Source: Pantoea sp. At-9b (GTDB taxonomy: Bacteria > Pseudomonadota > Gammaproteobacteria > Enterobacterales > Enterobacteriaceae). Taken from it: a DNA stretch of 64,000 bases. How positions within the stretch are numbered: position 1 is the first letter of the stretch; each line of letters begins with the position of its first letter. The stretch covers positions 620,001 to 684,000 of the forward strand of contig NC_014838.1 in assembly GCF_000175935.2 (NCBI RefSeq), in the 5' to 3' direction. The notes under the pieces are model-generated. The model made no database searches. It was not told the origin of the DNA and saw only the letters and a list, made by a program, of their open reading frames with translations. Shown here piece by piece: positions 32,110 through 40,739 of the stretch. The translations under genes and the position numbers were made by a program.

Positions 32110-32843
32110 GACAGATCCTCCGTCACCCGGGGGAACAGGCTTTGATAACCTTCACCGTGGCTGAGTAGCCGGGAGGTGGCGATACCCACATTGCGTTTCG
32201 CCTGCACACCACGTTGCAACGCCACGCGGGTGTAGTACTCCCACAGATGCTCTTGCCCGGCCATGCACTGAATGGCGGCGTATTTCTTTTCCCACACCGA
32301 GGTGATATCCAGCAGTACATCAGGTTTCCACTGGCATTGTTCCGGCTGATGCGGTTCAAAGCAGTACACCGGCGGAGCACCAATGATCGGTTCACCCGGA
32401 CGGTAACCCTCAGCCTGGGCGATGATGCGCGCTTCCTGAGTGAGGTTGGCGGCCAGTGGGTGATCATAGTTGTAGGGATCGGCAATCGAATGGGTGAGCA
32501 CAAAGTGCGGCTGCACCTTGCGGAAGACATCAGCGAGGCGGAAAAGGGTTTCTTTGTCGGCACGCAGCGGGTAATCACCAAGGTCAAAAAACTCAATTGA
32601 AGCACCGAGGATCTCAGCGGCTGACTGTGCCTCGCTGCGACGGTTGGCTTTGACGATCTCCTCGGTCATATTGCCTTTGCGCCACAGCTTGGCAGATTCG
32701 CCACGCTCGCCAAAGGAGAGGCACACCACGTGGACGTCATAGCCACGTTCAGCATGTAAGGCGATCGCACCACCCGCCCGCCAGACGAAATCGGCGGAAT
32801 GAGCACTCACGACCAGGGCACTTTTTTTAGCGGTGTTTTCCAT
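32106..32843 (-). CDS. galB: 4-oxalomesaconate hydratase, PIG-L/LmbE fold (GalB type)
   Basis: A 245-residue zinc hydrolase-fold protein. The first metal motif reads AHSADFVWRAGG, the GalB-type variant of the usual His-Pro-Asp-Asp of PIG-L deacetylases, and the distal His lies in NYDHPLAANLTQEA. GalB hydrates 4-oxalomesaconate to 4-carboxy-4-hydroxy-2-oxoadipate, the substrate of the aldolase encoded next. AGGA is 7 bases before the ATG. It is the first gene of the operon and diverges from the tandem-HTH LysR gene across 139 bases that hold CTGACATGTC at 32876-32885. Confidence 0.85.
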   Translation of the reverse strand: MENTAKKSALVVSAHSADFVWRAGGAIALHAERGYDVHVVCLSFGERGESAKLWRKGNMTEEIVKANRRSEAQSAAEILGASIEFFDLGDYPLRADKETLFRLADVFRKVQPHFVLTHSIADPYNYDHPLAANLTQEARIIAQAEGYRPGEPIIGAPPVYCFEPHQPEQCQWKPDVLLDITSVWEKKYAAIQCMAGQEHLWEYYTRVALQRGVQAKRNVGIATSRLLSHGEGYQSLFPRVTEDLS

Positions 32844-32982
32844 CTTGTATTCCTGCTGTTGCGTTTTTTTTCATCCTGACATGTCGCCCGCCAGGCGAAT
32901 AATGCCTTTCATTGCGCGAGCTATGATTTTTATTTATGTTGTGATTTTGATCGCCGATAGACACGGAGCTGAGCCGGAAATA

Positions 32983-34200
32983 ATGCAAGAAGATAATGAT
33001 ATTAAAATCATGCAACTACGTGCTTTTTGCATGATTGCAGAGCGCGGTACAGTTTCTGAGGCTGCGGAGAAATTATTTCGTACCCAGTCGGCGATCACCC
33101 GTTCCATTCGTGATCTTGAGCACACTTTGGCCACGCCGTTGTTTGAACGCCATGCCAGCGGTATGTTGCTGACCGAAATGGGAAAATGCGTGTTGCCGCG
33201 CGCCAGACGCGCGATCAACGAATTGCAGCACATACCGGCGACGCTGGCGCGCTTAAAGCAGCGCGATCACCACCGGGAAGAGGCCGAACCGATCTGGTTG
33301 TTTAACGTGCGACGGCTACAGGTTTTTCTCCGGCTGTATCGCCTGCACCACACGCAAAGCGTGGCGAACTCACTCAACATCAGCCAGCCTGCGGTGAGCG
33401 CCGCCCTTAAGGTGCTGGAAAAAGGGGCCGGACTGGCGCTGTTTCAACGCACGCCCAAAGGGATGATGCCTTCAGCGGCAGCCCGAGAGATGGCCCCGTT
33501 TATCAGCCGCGCCCTGAATGAGATCCGCCATATCCCGGAAGATCTCGCGGCGGCAACCGGCATCGTGCACGGCACCGTGCACGTTGGCGCGCTGCCGCTG
33601 TGTCGCAGCAGCCTGTTGCCGCTGGCGATAACCAAACTGGTGGCGGCACATCCGGGGATTAAAGTGGTGACCAATGAAAGTGCCTTCGACGCCTTAATTA
33701 CCGAGCTGCGAGCCGGAGATATTGATTTCATCCTTGGGGCGTTGCGTCAGGGCGAGCAGGTGCTGGATATCCACAATCAGGTGTTGTTTGCCGAATCGCT
33801 GGTGTTGTTGGTACGGCCACAGCATCCCCTTGCCGGACGCAGATTGACAGCCAGCGATTTAGCGCACGTGCAGTGGATATTGCCGCGCGATAACACCCCT
33901 TCGCGTCATCTGCTGGATGCCGCCTTTCATAAGCTGGGGATGACGGCGCCCACCCCGGTTGTGGAGAGCGGCGATTTGGCGATTGTGCGTGGCCTGCTGC
34001 TGAATTCGGACATGGTTGCTGCGGTCTCCTCGCACCAACTGGAGTACGAACTGCGCGCGGGTATCCTGCAACCGCTGGAGCTGACCTTGCCGGACACCCG
34101 TCGTGAGATTGGCTTAACCCTGCGGCAGGGGGCGCTGCATGCACCCGCTGCCGAGGCTTTACTGCGCTACATTGTTGAGGTTGCAGCGCACGCCGCGTAG
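32983..34200 (+). CDS. LysR-type regulator with two DNA-binding domains
   Basis: A 405-residue regulator, about 100 longer than usual. Two LysR winged-helix domains follow each other: residues 10-68 (MQLRAFCMIAERGTVSEAAEKL, RTQSAITRSIRDLE) and 110-168 (RRLQVFLRLYRLHHTQSVANSL, SQPAVSAALKVLE), then a single effector domain (195-405, starting GTVHVGALPLCRSSLLP). The start is uncertain: GGAAATA precedes the ATG at 32983, and the frame extends to 32833 without a clear signal. It diverges from the galB-type operon and is its likely regulator. The double head could allow one dimer to hold four half-sites. Confidence 0.87.
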   Translation: MQEDNDIKIMQLRAFCMIAERGTVSEAAEKLFRTQSAITRSIRDLEHTLATPLFERHASGMLLTEMGKCVLPRARRAINELQHIPATLARLKQRDHHREEAEPIWLFNVRRLQVFLRLYRLHHTQSVANSLNISQPAVSAALKVLEKGAGLALFQRTPKGMMPSAAAREMAPFISRALNEIRHIPEDLAAATGIVHGTVHVGALPLCRSSLLPLAITKLVAAHPGIKVVTNESAFDALITELRAGDIDFILGALRQGEQVLDIHNQVLFAESLVLLVRPQHPLAGRRLTASDLAHVQWILPRDNTPSRHLLDAAFHKLGMTAPTPVVESGDLAIVRGLLLNSDMVAAVSSHQLEYELRAGILQPLELTLPDTRREIGLTLRQGALHAPAAEALLRYIVEVAAHAA

Positions 34201-34202
34201 CG

Positions 34203-36281
34203 TTACGACTCCACCTTATTAATCCCCAGACGCTTCATGCGCGAGAGCAAGGTGGTGCGCTTGATACCAAGACGCTGAGCCGCACCGCGCGGCCCGGCCA
34301 CCACACCGTTGGTCTCACGCAGTACCCGCATAATCAGCTGGTACTCGTCCTCGCCGGCGCGCGGTTCCGTAACCGGTGCTGCAACTTTCCTGACAGGCGA
34401 CGCGTCCGCCATTTCCGGCAAGGAAAGATGCAGCACGTTGCCACGCGTCATCAGCACCGCCCTCTCAATCACATTCTCCAGCTCACGCACGTTGCCCGGC
34501 CACTCCATGCGCCGCAGCATGCTCAGCGTTTCAGCGGGAATGCTGTCGATCTTCCGATTCAGACGGTGGGCGATTTTAAAGGTCAGCGCTTTCACTAACA
34601 GCGGAATATCTTCGGGACGTTCGCGCAGCGGGGGTAGCCGGATAGGAAACACATTCAGACGGTAATACAGATCATTACGAAATTCCCGGTCGGCCACCAT
34701 TTGCCGTAGGTCGCGGTTCGTGGCGGCAATTAAGCGCACATCGACAGTTTGTAATTTGTTGCTGCCAAGGCGTTCAAACTCCTTTTCCTGTAACACGCGC
34801 AGCAGTTTAGGCTGCAACTCCAGCGGCATATCCCCCACTTCATCCAGGAACAGCGAGCTTTTATCTGCCAGTTCAAAACGGCCAATGCGCTGGGTGTTGG
34901 CACCGGTAAAGGCCCCCCGTTCATGACCAAACAGATCGCTTTCCAGCAACCCGGCAGGCATGGCGGCGCAGTTCATTTTTACCATGCGGTGACGATTACG
35001 CTGGCTCTGGCTGTGAATGGCGCGGGCAATCAACTCTTTTCCCGTGCCGGTTTCGCCAAGGATCAACACGGTGCTGTCACTGGCGGCCACAATGTCGACC
35101 TGTTTCAGCACATTCATCATCACTTCGCTGCGGCCAATAATCTCCCCCGCCTCACTGCCTCCGGCGTTGATCGACTCCGTCACCCACGGATTTCTGTCGG
35201 TCAGGCTTTCCTTCAGCCGGTTGATCTCCTGCCATGCCAGCGCGTTATCCAGCGCAATCGCAATGCGTTCGGCAATTTGTTGCAGCAGTTCAAGATTGGC
35301 CGCGCTGAATCCCCGTTCCCCGCACTGCGCCAGTTTCATCACCCCCAACATATTGTCACCAAATTTCAGCGGCATCAGGCACAGCGTCTGAATTTGATTA
35401 TCCCAAAGCTCCAGTAACCGGCGCTCATAGGAGGCCGCCTGAGCGTCGGGATACAGATTAAGCAACAGCGTTTCGCCACTGGCAAAAACCTGTTCAGACA
35501 GCGTGCCTGCTTCGGGCACGTCACTCAGATCATGGATCGGCGACGTTTCATCAACAAAATGGGTTGAGTAGATCGTCAGCCACGCTTTACGGCTGCTGCG
35601 CACCACAATGCTGATAGAATCGATGGCAAAATGGCGGTGGATTTCCCGCGCCGTTTCCTGCATCACCTCGTCGAGATCGAGTTTTGACAGCACCGCATTG
35701 GTTACCGCCACCAGAATGCGAAAATCATCGCGCTCACGGCTCAGCACCTGACAGTGGTGATCGATATCTTGCGTGCTGCGAATCTGCTGCGCGCACAACC
35801 CCGCCACCTGGGTCAGCGTATGCAGACGCTCCAGCTCTTGCTCGCTCCAGCCCGTATCGCGGTTGCGAATGAACTCACAGCCGCCGAAAATCTCGCCACT
35901 GACAACCAGCGGCAGCAGACAGTAACGACCAAAAGCGGGGTAAAGCGGCAGTCTGGCCACCTGCGGCCAGCTCTCTCCGAACTCATGCCACTGACAAATC
36001 AGCGCCTCTGGACGGGAAAGAATACGTTGCATTGGCCCGGTGGCCAGTATCTTCTCCTGTTCCAGGTTCTGCTCATTTGCCGGATTATCCATGCCATAAA
36101 AACTGACCTGCGTATGCAATGGATGATAAAGCAGTACATTTACGCGATCCGCTAATGCCCCTTGTTTGGCCAGTTTTGTCAGGCAATTAGCGAGCGCACC
36201 TAAATCGGGCTGTTGCAGCAGTGTTTGTGTTATTTCAAACAATCCCTGCTGCCCGATATCGCTCATCGGGGTATATGCCAT
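34203..36281 (-). CDS. fhlA: formate hydrogenlyase transcriptional activator
   Basis: A 692-residue sigma-54 activator, the same length as E. coli FhlA. GAF-type formate-sensing region in the N-terminal half (to about 345), AAA+ domain (about 385-610) with Walker A GETGTGKE, the sigma-54 contact loop GAFTGA and LFLDEVGDMPLELQPKLLRVLQE, and a C-terminal Fis-type helix-turn-helix (GAAQRLGIKRTTLLSRMKRL). It binds formate and activates the hyc, hyp and hydN-fdhF units. It is the last gene of the hypABCDE-fhlA order, 110 bases after hypE, and its stop is 2 bases from the convergent LysR stop. A weak ribosome site precedes the ATG. Confidence 0.96.
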   Translation of the reverse strand: MAYTPMSDIGQQGLFEITQTLLQQPDLGALANCLTKLAKQGALADRVNVLLYHPLHTQVSFYGMDNPANEQNLEQEKILATGPMQRILSRPEALICQWHEFGESWPQVARLPLYPAFGRYCLLPLVVSGEIFGGCEFIRNRDTGWSEQELERLHTLTQVAGLCAQQIRSTQDIDHHCQVLSRERDDFRILVAVTNAVLSKLDLDEVMQETAREIHRHFAIDSISIVVRSSRKAWLTIYSTHFVDETSPIHDLSDVPEAGTLSEQVFASGETLLLNLYPDAQAASYERRLLELWDNQIQTLCLMPLKFGDNMLGVMKLAQCGERGFSAANLELLQQIAERIAIALDNALAWQEINRLKESLTDRNPWVTESINAGGSEAGEIIGRSEVMMNVLKQVDIVAASDSTVLILGETGTGKELIARAIHSQSQRNRHRMVKMNCAAMPAGLLESDLFGHERGAFTGANTQRIGRFELADKSSLFLDEVGDMPLELQPKLLRVLQEKEFERLGSNKLQTVDVRLIAATNRDLRQMVADREFRNDLYYRLNVFPIRLPPLRERPEDIPLLVKALTFKIAHRLNRKIDSIPAETLSMLRRMEWPGNVRELENVIERAVLMTRGNVLHLSLPEMADASPVRKVAAPVTEPRAGEDEYQLIMRVLRETNGVVAGPRGAAQRLGIKRTTLLSRMKRLGINKVES

Positions 36282-36391
36282 TTTTGTCGTCCATTGAAAG
36301 ACCTCCAGCTAAATATGGAGGCGGTAACATCGTCCAATATTGATGAGAATTAAAGTTTATGTGGTTTTCTTTCGGGGAGACCAGGCATAGA

Positions 36392-37405
36392 TCAACAAAT
36401 ACGCGGTAGCGGTTCCGCGTGCGGGAGTTCCAGGCGACGTTTGATGCCATAGAGTCCGGTGATGCTGACGCCGGGCTTCTCCGTTACCACGCCGATTATC
36501 GCAGCCTGTTTTCCCAAAGGATGCTGCTGCAACGCCGCGACGACGGTAGCGGCGGCTGCCGCTGCAACCGCGATCACCACCTTTCCTTCATTAGCAAAAT
36601 TTAGCACGTCCAGCCCCAATAGCTCGCAGACGCCCCGTACTGCCGGATTCAGCGGTAGCTGGCTTTCCATGATTTCCATACCACAGCGGCTGGCGGCGGC
36701 AAATTCATGCAGTACCGCATTCACGCCGCCGCGCGTGGCATCACGCAACGCCTTCACGCCGTGGATGCCGACCAGCGGTGCGATAAGCGACGTCAGTGGC
36801 GCGCAATCGCTGGTCAAATCACCGTCCAGCCCCAGTTGTTCGCGCATATTGAGGATGGTCGCACCATGGTCACCGAGGGTGCCGCTGACGATCAGCACAT
36901 CGCCCACACCAATTTGCGCTGCACCCCAGTTCAGGCCGCCGGGAATTGCGCCGATACCTGCCGTATTGATAAACAGCTTATCCGCAGCACCGCGCGGCAC
37001 CACTTTGGTATCGCCGGTGACGAGGGCGACTCCGGCTTCTCTGGCCGCCTGCGCCATGCTGGTAACCGTTCGTTCCAGCGTCGTCAGCGCCAGCCCTTCT
37101 TCGAGGATAAACCCGCAGGACAGCCAGCGCGGCTGCGCGCCACTGACCGCTATGTCGTTGACCGTGCCGCACACCGCGAGCTTGCCAATGTCGCCACCGG
37201 GAAAAAATAGCGGGTCGATAACGTAACTGTCGGTAGAAAATGCCAGCCGATCGCCGCGGCTGGTCAGATCGCTGAGCGCCAGTCGGGCCTGATCTTCCTG
37301 TTCCGCCAGCCAGGGGTTATCAAATGCCTGCAAAAACAGGCTGGAGATCAGTTGCTGCATCATCCTGCCGCCGCTGCCATGTGCCAACTCAATTGATTTC
37401 ATCAT
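36392..37405 (-). CDS. hypE: hydrogenase maturation protein, thiocarbamoyl dehydratase
   Basis: A 337-residue PurM-like ATPase that, with HypF, makes the thiocyanate on its C-terminal cysteine that becomes the CN ligands of the NiFe site. The end PLPRIC with terminal Cys is intact. Signatures: ELAHGSGGRMMQQLIS, AFSTDSYVIDPLFFPGGDIG, VTGDTKVV. Two adjacent ATGs (37405, 37402) follow AGGAAG; either start is possible. It overlaps the end of hypD by 17 bases. An alanine-rich insert (VAAAAAATVVAAL) replaces a more polar stretch of the E. coli protein. Confidence 0.95.
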   Translation of the reverse strand: MMKSIELAHGSGGRMMQQLISSLFLQAFDNPWLAEQEDQARLALSDLTSRGDRLAFSTDSYVIDPLFFPGGDIGKLAVCGTVNDIAVSGAQPRWLSCGFILEEGLALTTLERTVTSMAQAAREAGVALVTGDTKVVPRGAADKLFINTAGIGAIPGGLNWGAAQIGVGDVLIVSGTLGDHGATILNMREQLGLDGDLTSDCAPLTSLIAPLVGIHGVKALRDATRGGVNAVLHEFAAASRCGMEIMESQLPLNPAVRGVCELLGLDVLNFANEGKVVIAVAAAAAATVVAALQQHPLGKQAAIIGVVTEKPGVSITGLYGIKRRLELPHAEPLPRIC

Positions 37406-38519
37406 TCACTTCCTGACTTCTGTAATGATACCAGGCCGCACAGGCTCCTTCTGAGGAGACCATCAGCGCCCCAAACGCATTTTCTGGATTGCAGCCGGTC
37501 CCGAACATCGGGCACTGATGCGGCTTACAACGTCCGGTGAGCACGTCGCCGCAGCGGGCGCGCGGATCGTCACAAACCCGCTGGCGCTGTGGCCGGAAAT
37601 GCGCCTCGGCATCAAAGGCTTGATAAGCCTCGGTCAGAACGACCCCGGAATCCGCAATCACCCCCAGACCGCGCCACTCAGACGCACCGTTGAGGCAAAA
37701 AACCTCGCGCATGGCCTGCTGTGCCAGCGCGTTCCCCGCATCGGGTACGACGCGTTTGTATTGATTCTCAACCTGACTTTGCTGCTTAATTTTTTGCTCC
37801 ACCAGCATCAGCACGCCTTGCAATAAATCCATCGGCTCAAAACCCGCCACCACCAGCGGTCGCCGGAATTGCTGGGTGATGAATTGATAGGCGTGGGTGC
37901 CAATCACCATACTGACGTGGCCGGGTGCCAGAAATGCGTCGATACCGTTATCCGGCTGCGACAGCAGACTGTGCAACGTGGGGAGCAGCGTGATGTGCTG
38001 ACAAAAGAACCAGAAATTGGTGATCTGTTGCGCTTTGGCCTGTTGCAGGGTGATCGCCGTGGCAGGCATGGTGGTTTCAAAGCCCAGCCCGAAAAACACC
38101 ACTTTCCGCTGTGGATGCCGCTGCGCCAGCGCCAGTGCATCCAGCGGCGAGTACACCACCCGCACATCCGCGCCCCGGGCTTTGGCCTGCATCAGCGAGC
38201 CATTTTTGCCCGGCACGCGCAGGGCATCGCCAAAGGTGCAGAAAATCACCTCCGCATGGCTGGCAATCTCAATGCAACTGTCGATGCGCCCCATCGGTAA
38301 CACGCACACCGGGCAGCCCGGACCGTGGATAAACTCAATATTCTCTGGCAGCAGTTGATCGAGACCAAACTTGAAGATGGCGTGGGTATGCCCGCCGCAG
38401 ACCTCCATGATCCGCAAGGGACGCTGCGCGTCATAATCCAGCAGCGGCGCGCGTTTCTTCAGGGTGTCAATTAACTGCATGACGCGCGCGGGGTCTCGGT
38501 ATTCATCGACGTAACGCAT
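37389..38519 (-). CDS. hypD: hydrogenase maturation scaffold HypD
   Basis: A 376-residue iron-sulfur protein that with HypC assembles the Fe(CN)2CO unit. Conserved blocks include MEVCGGHTHAIFKFGLDQLLP, IEFIHGPGCPVCVLPMGRID, GFEPMDLLQGVLMLVEQ and the C-terminal cluster cysteines in RCGDVLTGRCKPHQCPMFG. Its start abuts the hypC stop with one shared base, and its end overlaps hypE. Length is close to the 373 residues of the E. coli protein. Confidence 0.95.
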   Translation of the reverse strand: MRYVDEYRDPARVMQLIDTLKKRAPLLDYDAQRPLRIMEVCGGHTHAIFKFGLDQLLPENIEFIHGPGCPVCVLPMGRIDSCIEIASHAEVIFCTFGDALRVPGKNGSLMQAKARGADVRVVYSPLDALALAQRHPQRKVVFFGLGFETTMPATAITLQQAKAQQITNFWFFCQHITLLPTLHSLLSQPDNGIDAFLAPGHVSMVIGTHAYQFITQQFRRPLVVAGFEPMDLLQGVLMLVEQKIKQQSQVENQYKRVVPDAGNALAQQAMREVFCLNGASEWRGLGVIADSGVVLTEAYQAFDAEAHFRPQRQRVCDDPRARCGDVLTGRCKPHQCPMFGTGCNPENAFGALMVSSEGACAAWYHYRSQEVNDEIN

Positions 38520-38779
38520 CAGCCACGTTCCTCGCCATACAGCAACGCGCCCACATCAGGCTCCAGCTCGAACATGTTTTGCAGCGCGTCGAGCGTGTCC
38601 CGGGCCTCCGCTTCATCGATGATGCTCATAGCAAAGCCGACGTGCACCAGCACCCATTGCCCGACAGCAGCATCACCCACCAAGGTCAAATTGACCTCAC
38701 GCTGTACACCACAGACGTCAACTTTCGCGTTTCCATCAGCCAGACGCGCCACAATCTGGCCCGGAATGCCTATGCACAT
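38519..38779 (-). CDS. hypC: hydrogenase assembly chaperone HypC
   Basis: An 86-residue chaperone beginning [10 protein letters not shown]; the Cys directly after the initiator Met is essential because it carries the iron ligand complex. I therefore start at 38779, not at the ATG at 38806, which would bury this cysteine. The start overlaps the hypB stop (hypB ends at 38770). It works with HypD and with the HycE precursor. Confidence 0.95.
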   Translation of the reverse strand: MCIGIPGQIVARLADGNAKVDVCGVQREVNLTLVGDAAVGQWVLVHVGFAMSIIDEAEARDTLDALQNMFELEPDVGALLYGEERG

Positions 38780-39633
38780 CGTTCGGCCTCCAGCCAGTTG
38801 ATCCACGCGTCCATCCCGGCCCCCGTAGTGGCGGACACCAACAGGATCTGGATATCCGGGTTTACCTCGCGGGCATAAGCCAGGCAGCGGTCAACATCGA
38901 ATTGCAGATAGGGCAGCAGATCGATCTTGTTCAGTAACATCAGCGAGGCCGCCGCAAACATATATTTATATTTTAATGGCTTATCCTCGCCTTCTGTCAC
39001 CGACAGCAGCGCCACTTTATGCCGTTCACCCAAATCAAACCCCGCCGGGCACACCAGATTGCCGACGTTCTCAATAAACAACATGCCGTGTGGTGCCAGT
39101 GGCAGACGCTGCATGGCATCCTGCACCATTTGTGCATCCAGATGGCAACCCTTGCCGGTGTTGACCTGAATGGCAGGCGTGCCCGTGGCACGGATACGCG
39201 CCGCATCGTTCACCGTTTGTTGATCGCCTTCGATCACCGCACAGGGCACCTTGCCCTGTAACCGTTGTAAGGTTTCGGTCAGCAAGGTGGTTTTACCGGA
39301 GCCCGGGCTGGATACCAGATTCAGCACCAACTGTCGGTTTGCGGCAAAGCGGGCACGATTACCCTGTGCCAGCTGGTTATTTTTATCCAGCACATCCAGT
39401 TCCAGCTCCAGCATCTTACGCTGGGTGATGCCCGGCGCATGGGCTTGCGCTACGCCGTGCCCATAATGCAGATCGCCATGCGCGTCGGTACGCGGGGAAA
39501 ATTGCATCCCGGAAATTTGTTGTAACCGACGCGGAGCCGGTGCAAAGGGTGCGCTGCGAAAGGCCGAGTGCGGGTTGCGCTCATCACCTTCGATATACCG
39601 GTTGCCTTCACCGCAACCACAGGTACTACACAT
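38770..39633 (-). CDS. hypB: hydrogenase nickel incorporation GTPase
   Basis: A 287-residue GTPase that loads nickel into the hydrogenase large subunit together with HypA. The N-terminal high-affinity metal motif CSTCGCG follows the initiator Met, the P-loop is [10 protein letters not shown], and [10 protein letters not shown] is the guanine-specificity region; [16 protein letters not shown] holds the second metal-site cysteine. The start at 39633 has AGGAG 7 bases upstream; the frame runs on upstream without support. No His-rich nickel-storage stretch is present. Confidence 0.95.
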   Translation of the reverse strand: MCSTCGCGEGNRYIEGDERNPHSAFRSAPFAPAPRRLQQISGMQFSPRTDAHGDLHYGHGVAQAHAPGITQRKMLELELDVLDKNNQLAQGNRARFAANRQLVLNLVSSPGSGKTTLLTETLQRLQGKVPCAVIEGDQQTVNDAARIRATGTPAIQVNTGKGCHLDAQMVQDAMQRLPLAPHGMLFIENVGNLVCPAGFDLGERHKVALLSVTEGEDKPLKYKYMFAAASLMLLNKIDLLPYLQFDVDRCLAYAREVNPDIQILLVSATTGAGMDAWINWLEAERCA

Positions 39634-39643
39634 GATTGATCTC

Positions 39644-39988
39644 CTAATCGATTTCCAGCCGCTTAATCTGCACGCCATCATCCGCCACGATACGCAGTTG
39701 ATTGCCGCCACAATCCGGGCAGCGCCTGACGCGCTGCGTCAGCAACGTGACATAGTGCTGGCAGTCGTGGCACCAGCACTCCGCTTCCTGCTGTTTCAGA
39801 TGCAACTCACAGCCTTCCGCCAACGTGCCCCGGCACGTCAGTTCAAAACAAAACTGCATCGCGCTGACCTCCACACAGGAAAACGCCCCGACCTCAAGCC
39901 AGACACCGGTGACACGGCGTGCGCCATGTTGCCGGGCGTGACGTTCAATCAATTCGACTGCACGTTGGCAGAGGGTAATTTCGTGCAT
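39644..39988 (-). CDS. hypA: hydrogenase nickel metallochaperone HypA
   Basis: A 114-residue nickel chaperone starting MHEITLCQ, where the amino terminus and His2 bind nickel. The zinc site is CWCHDC (about 72-77) and CPDC (about 90-93). AGGAGG is 4-5 bases before the ATG. It is the first gene of hypABCDE-fhlA, 10 bases before hypB. A sigma-54-type promoter is at 40020-40035 on this strand. Confidence 0.95.
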   Translation of the reverse strand: MHEITLCQRAVELIERHARQHGARRVTGVWLEVGAFSCVEVSAMQFCFELTCRGTLAEGCELHLKQQEAECWCHDCQHYVTLLTQRVRRCPDCGGNQLRIVADDGVQIKRLEID

Positions 39989-40019
39989 GCTGCCTCCTGG
40001 GTTAACTAAGGGCTGCTAA

Positions 40020-40035
40020 TGCAAAGACGATGCCA
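40020..40035 (-). promoter_or_regulatory. sigma-54 promoter of hypABCDE-fhlA
   Basis: Read on the minus strand, TGGCATCGTCTTTGCA matches the -24/-12 consensus TGGCAC-N5-TTGCA, with GG and GC 10 bases apart. It is 32 bases upstream of the hypA start. Confidence 0.8.
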
Positions 40036-40041
40036 GCCAGG

Positions 40042-40067
40042 CGTCATCTTTGATGTCAAAGATGACG
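40042..40067. promoter_or_regulatory. 26-bp perfect palindrome between hyp and hyc operons
   Basis: Arms CGTCATCTTTGA and TCAAAGATGACG pair over 12 bases around TG. CGAAATGACATGTCA follows at 40066-40080 and resembles FhlA sites known from E. coli. The element stands between two divergent sigma-54 promoters, so it is a good candidate upstream activating site for both. Confidence 0.6.
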
Positions 40068-40142
40068 AAATGACATGTCAATGACGGGGTTACAAACGCA
40101 CGCGTCGCTTAATTTATGTTTGAATTCAATACGATAAAAACA

Positions 40143-40158
40143 TGGCACGAAACGTGCC
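40143..40158 (+). promoter_or_regulatory. sigma-54 promoter of hyc operon
   Basis: TGGCACGAAACGTGCC has the invariant GG (40144-40145) and GC (40156-40157) 10 bases apart, as in -24/-12 promoters. The predicted start of transcription is about 25 bases before hycA. Confidence 0.8.
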
Positions 40159-40196
40159 TGAGGGGGAGTATCCGTACAAAACAGAGTGATTTAATG

Positions 40197-40652
40197 ATGG
40201 ACATTAGGGAACTGAGTGAAAAAGCAACATACATCGCCGAACAGCAACAACGTCTACAGGCCCAGTGGAAGCAGTACGGTAACGCCTTAGTTCAGGGAAT
40301 TACGCTGGCAAAAGCCCGGCTGCATCACACCATCGACTGCACGCCAGGCGAGGGGCTGCGCTTCTTCCTGTTTGAACACTTCGTCATTGGTATTCAGCCG
40401 GGCGCGGGCTTTAACAACCACCGCATTGAGTATTATCTCGAACTGGCTGACGGCAGCGATAAGTTGTTGATTGGCAGCGCCAATATGGATAACGACGGGC
40501 GCATTGACAACGCTTTCAGCAATCGCGACCGCGAGCAAGTCCTCACCCACTATCTGGCACTGATCCAGCCGATTTACGACAGCCTCTATCTGGCCGTCCA
40601 CGAGAACACCCCGGTGTCGATGGAACGGTTACAACAAGCCGCCGTGGCGTAG
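40197..40652 (+). CDS. hycA: formate hydrogenlyase regulatory protein HycA
   Basis: A 151-residue protein similar along its length to E. coli HycA (ISEKADYIAQ... matched by LSEKATYIAEQQQRLQAQW; QGITLAKARLHHTI; NRDREQVLTHYL; YDSLYLAV). HycA counteracts FhlA and so dampens the formate regulon; the mechanism in E. coli is not fully settled. Start codons at 40194 and 40197 are adjacent, behind a weak AGAG. It is the first gene of hycABCDEFGHI. An 87-base gap with two palindromes separates it from hycB. Confidence 0.93.
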   Translation: MDIRELSEKATYIAEQQQRLQAQWKQYGNALVQGITLAKARLHHTIDCTPGEGLRFFLFEHFVIGIQPGAGFNNHRIEYYLELADGSDKLLIGSANMDNDGRIDNAFSNRDREQVLTHYLALIQPIYDSLYLAVHENTPVSMERLQQAAVA

Positions 40653-40671
40653 AGATTGAGGGTGTCGAAAA

Positions 40672-40686
40672 CTGTCGAAACGACAG
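40672..40686. promoter_or_regulatory. palindrome in hycA-hycB gap (possible FhlA site)
   Basis: CTGTCGAAACGACAG is a perfect inverted repeat (6-3-6), preceded by a related GTGTCGAAA. In E. coli an FhlA site in the hycA-hycB gap has been described; this position matches. Confidence 0.55.
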
Positions 40687-40701
40687 GGTATCGGCATGGT
40701 T

Positions 40702-40717
40702 TCGTCATTAATGACGA
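40702..40717. promoter_or_regulatory. second palindrome in hycA-hycB gap
   Basis: TCGTCATTAATGACGA is a perfect 16-bp palindrome ending 22 bases before the hycB GTG. It shares TCGTCAT with the palindrome at 40042-40067 and TCATCGTCA at 48061, supporting a common regulator. Confidence 0.5.
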
Positions 40718-40739
40718 CAGTCACCAGAGGAATCCGTTG

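Noticed and set aside
36282..36391. Small frame starting MDDKNG upstream of fhlA
   Set aside because: It is out of frame with fhlA and overlaps it; the hairpin CCTCCA/TGGAGG nearby is short and could be chance.
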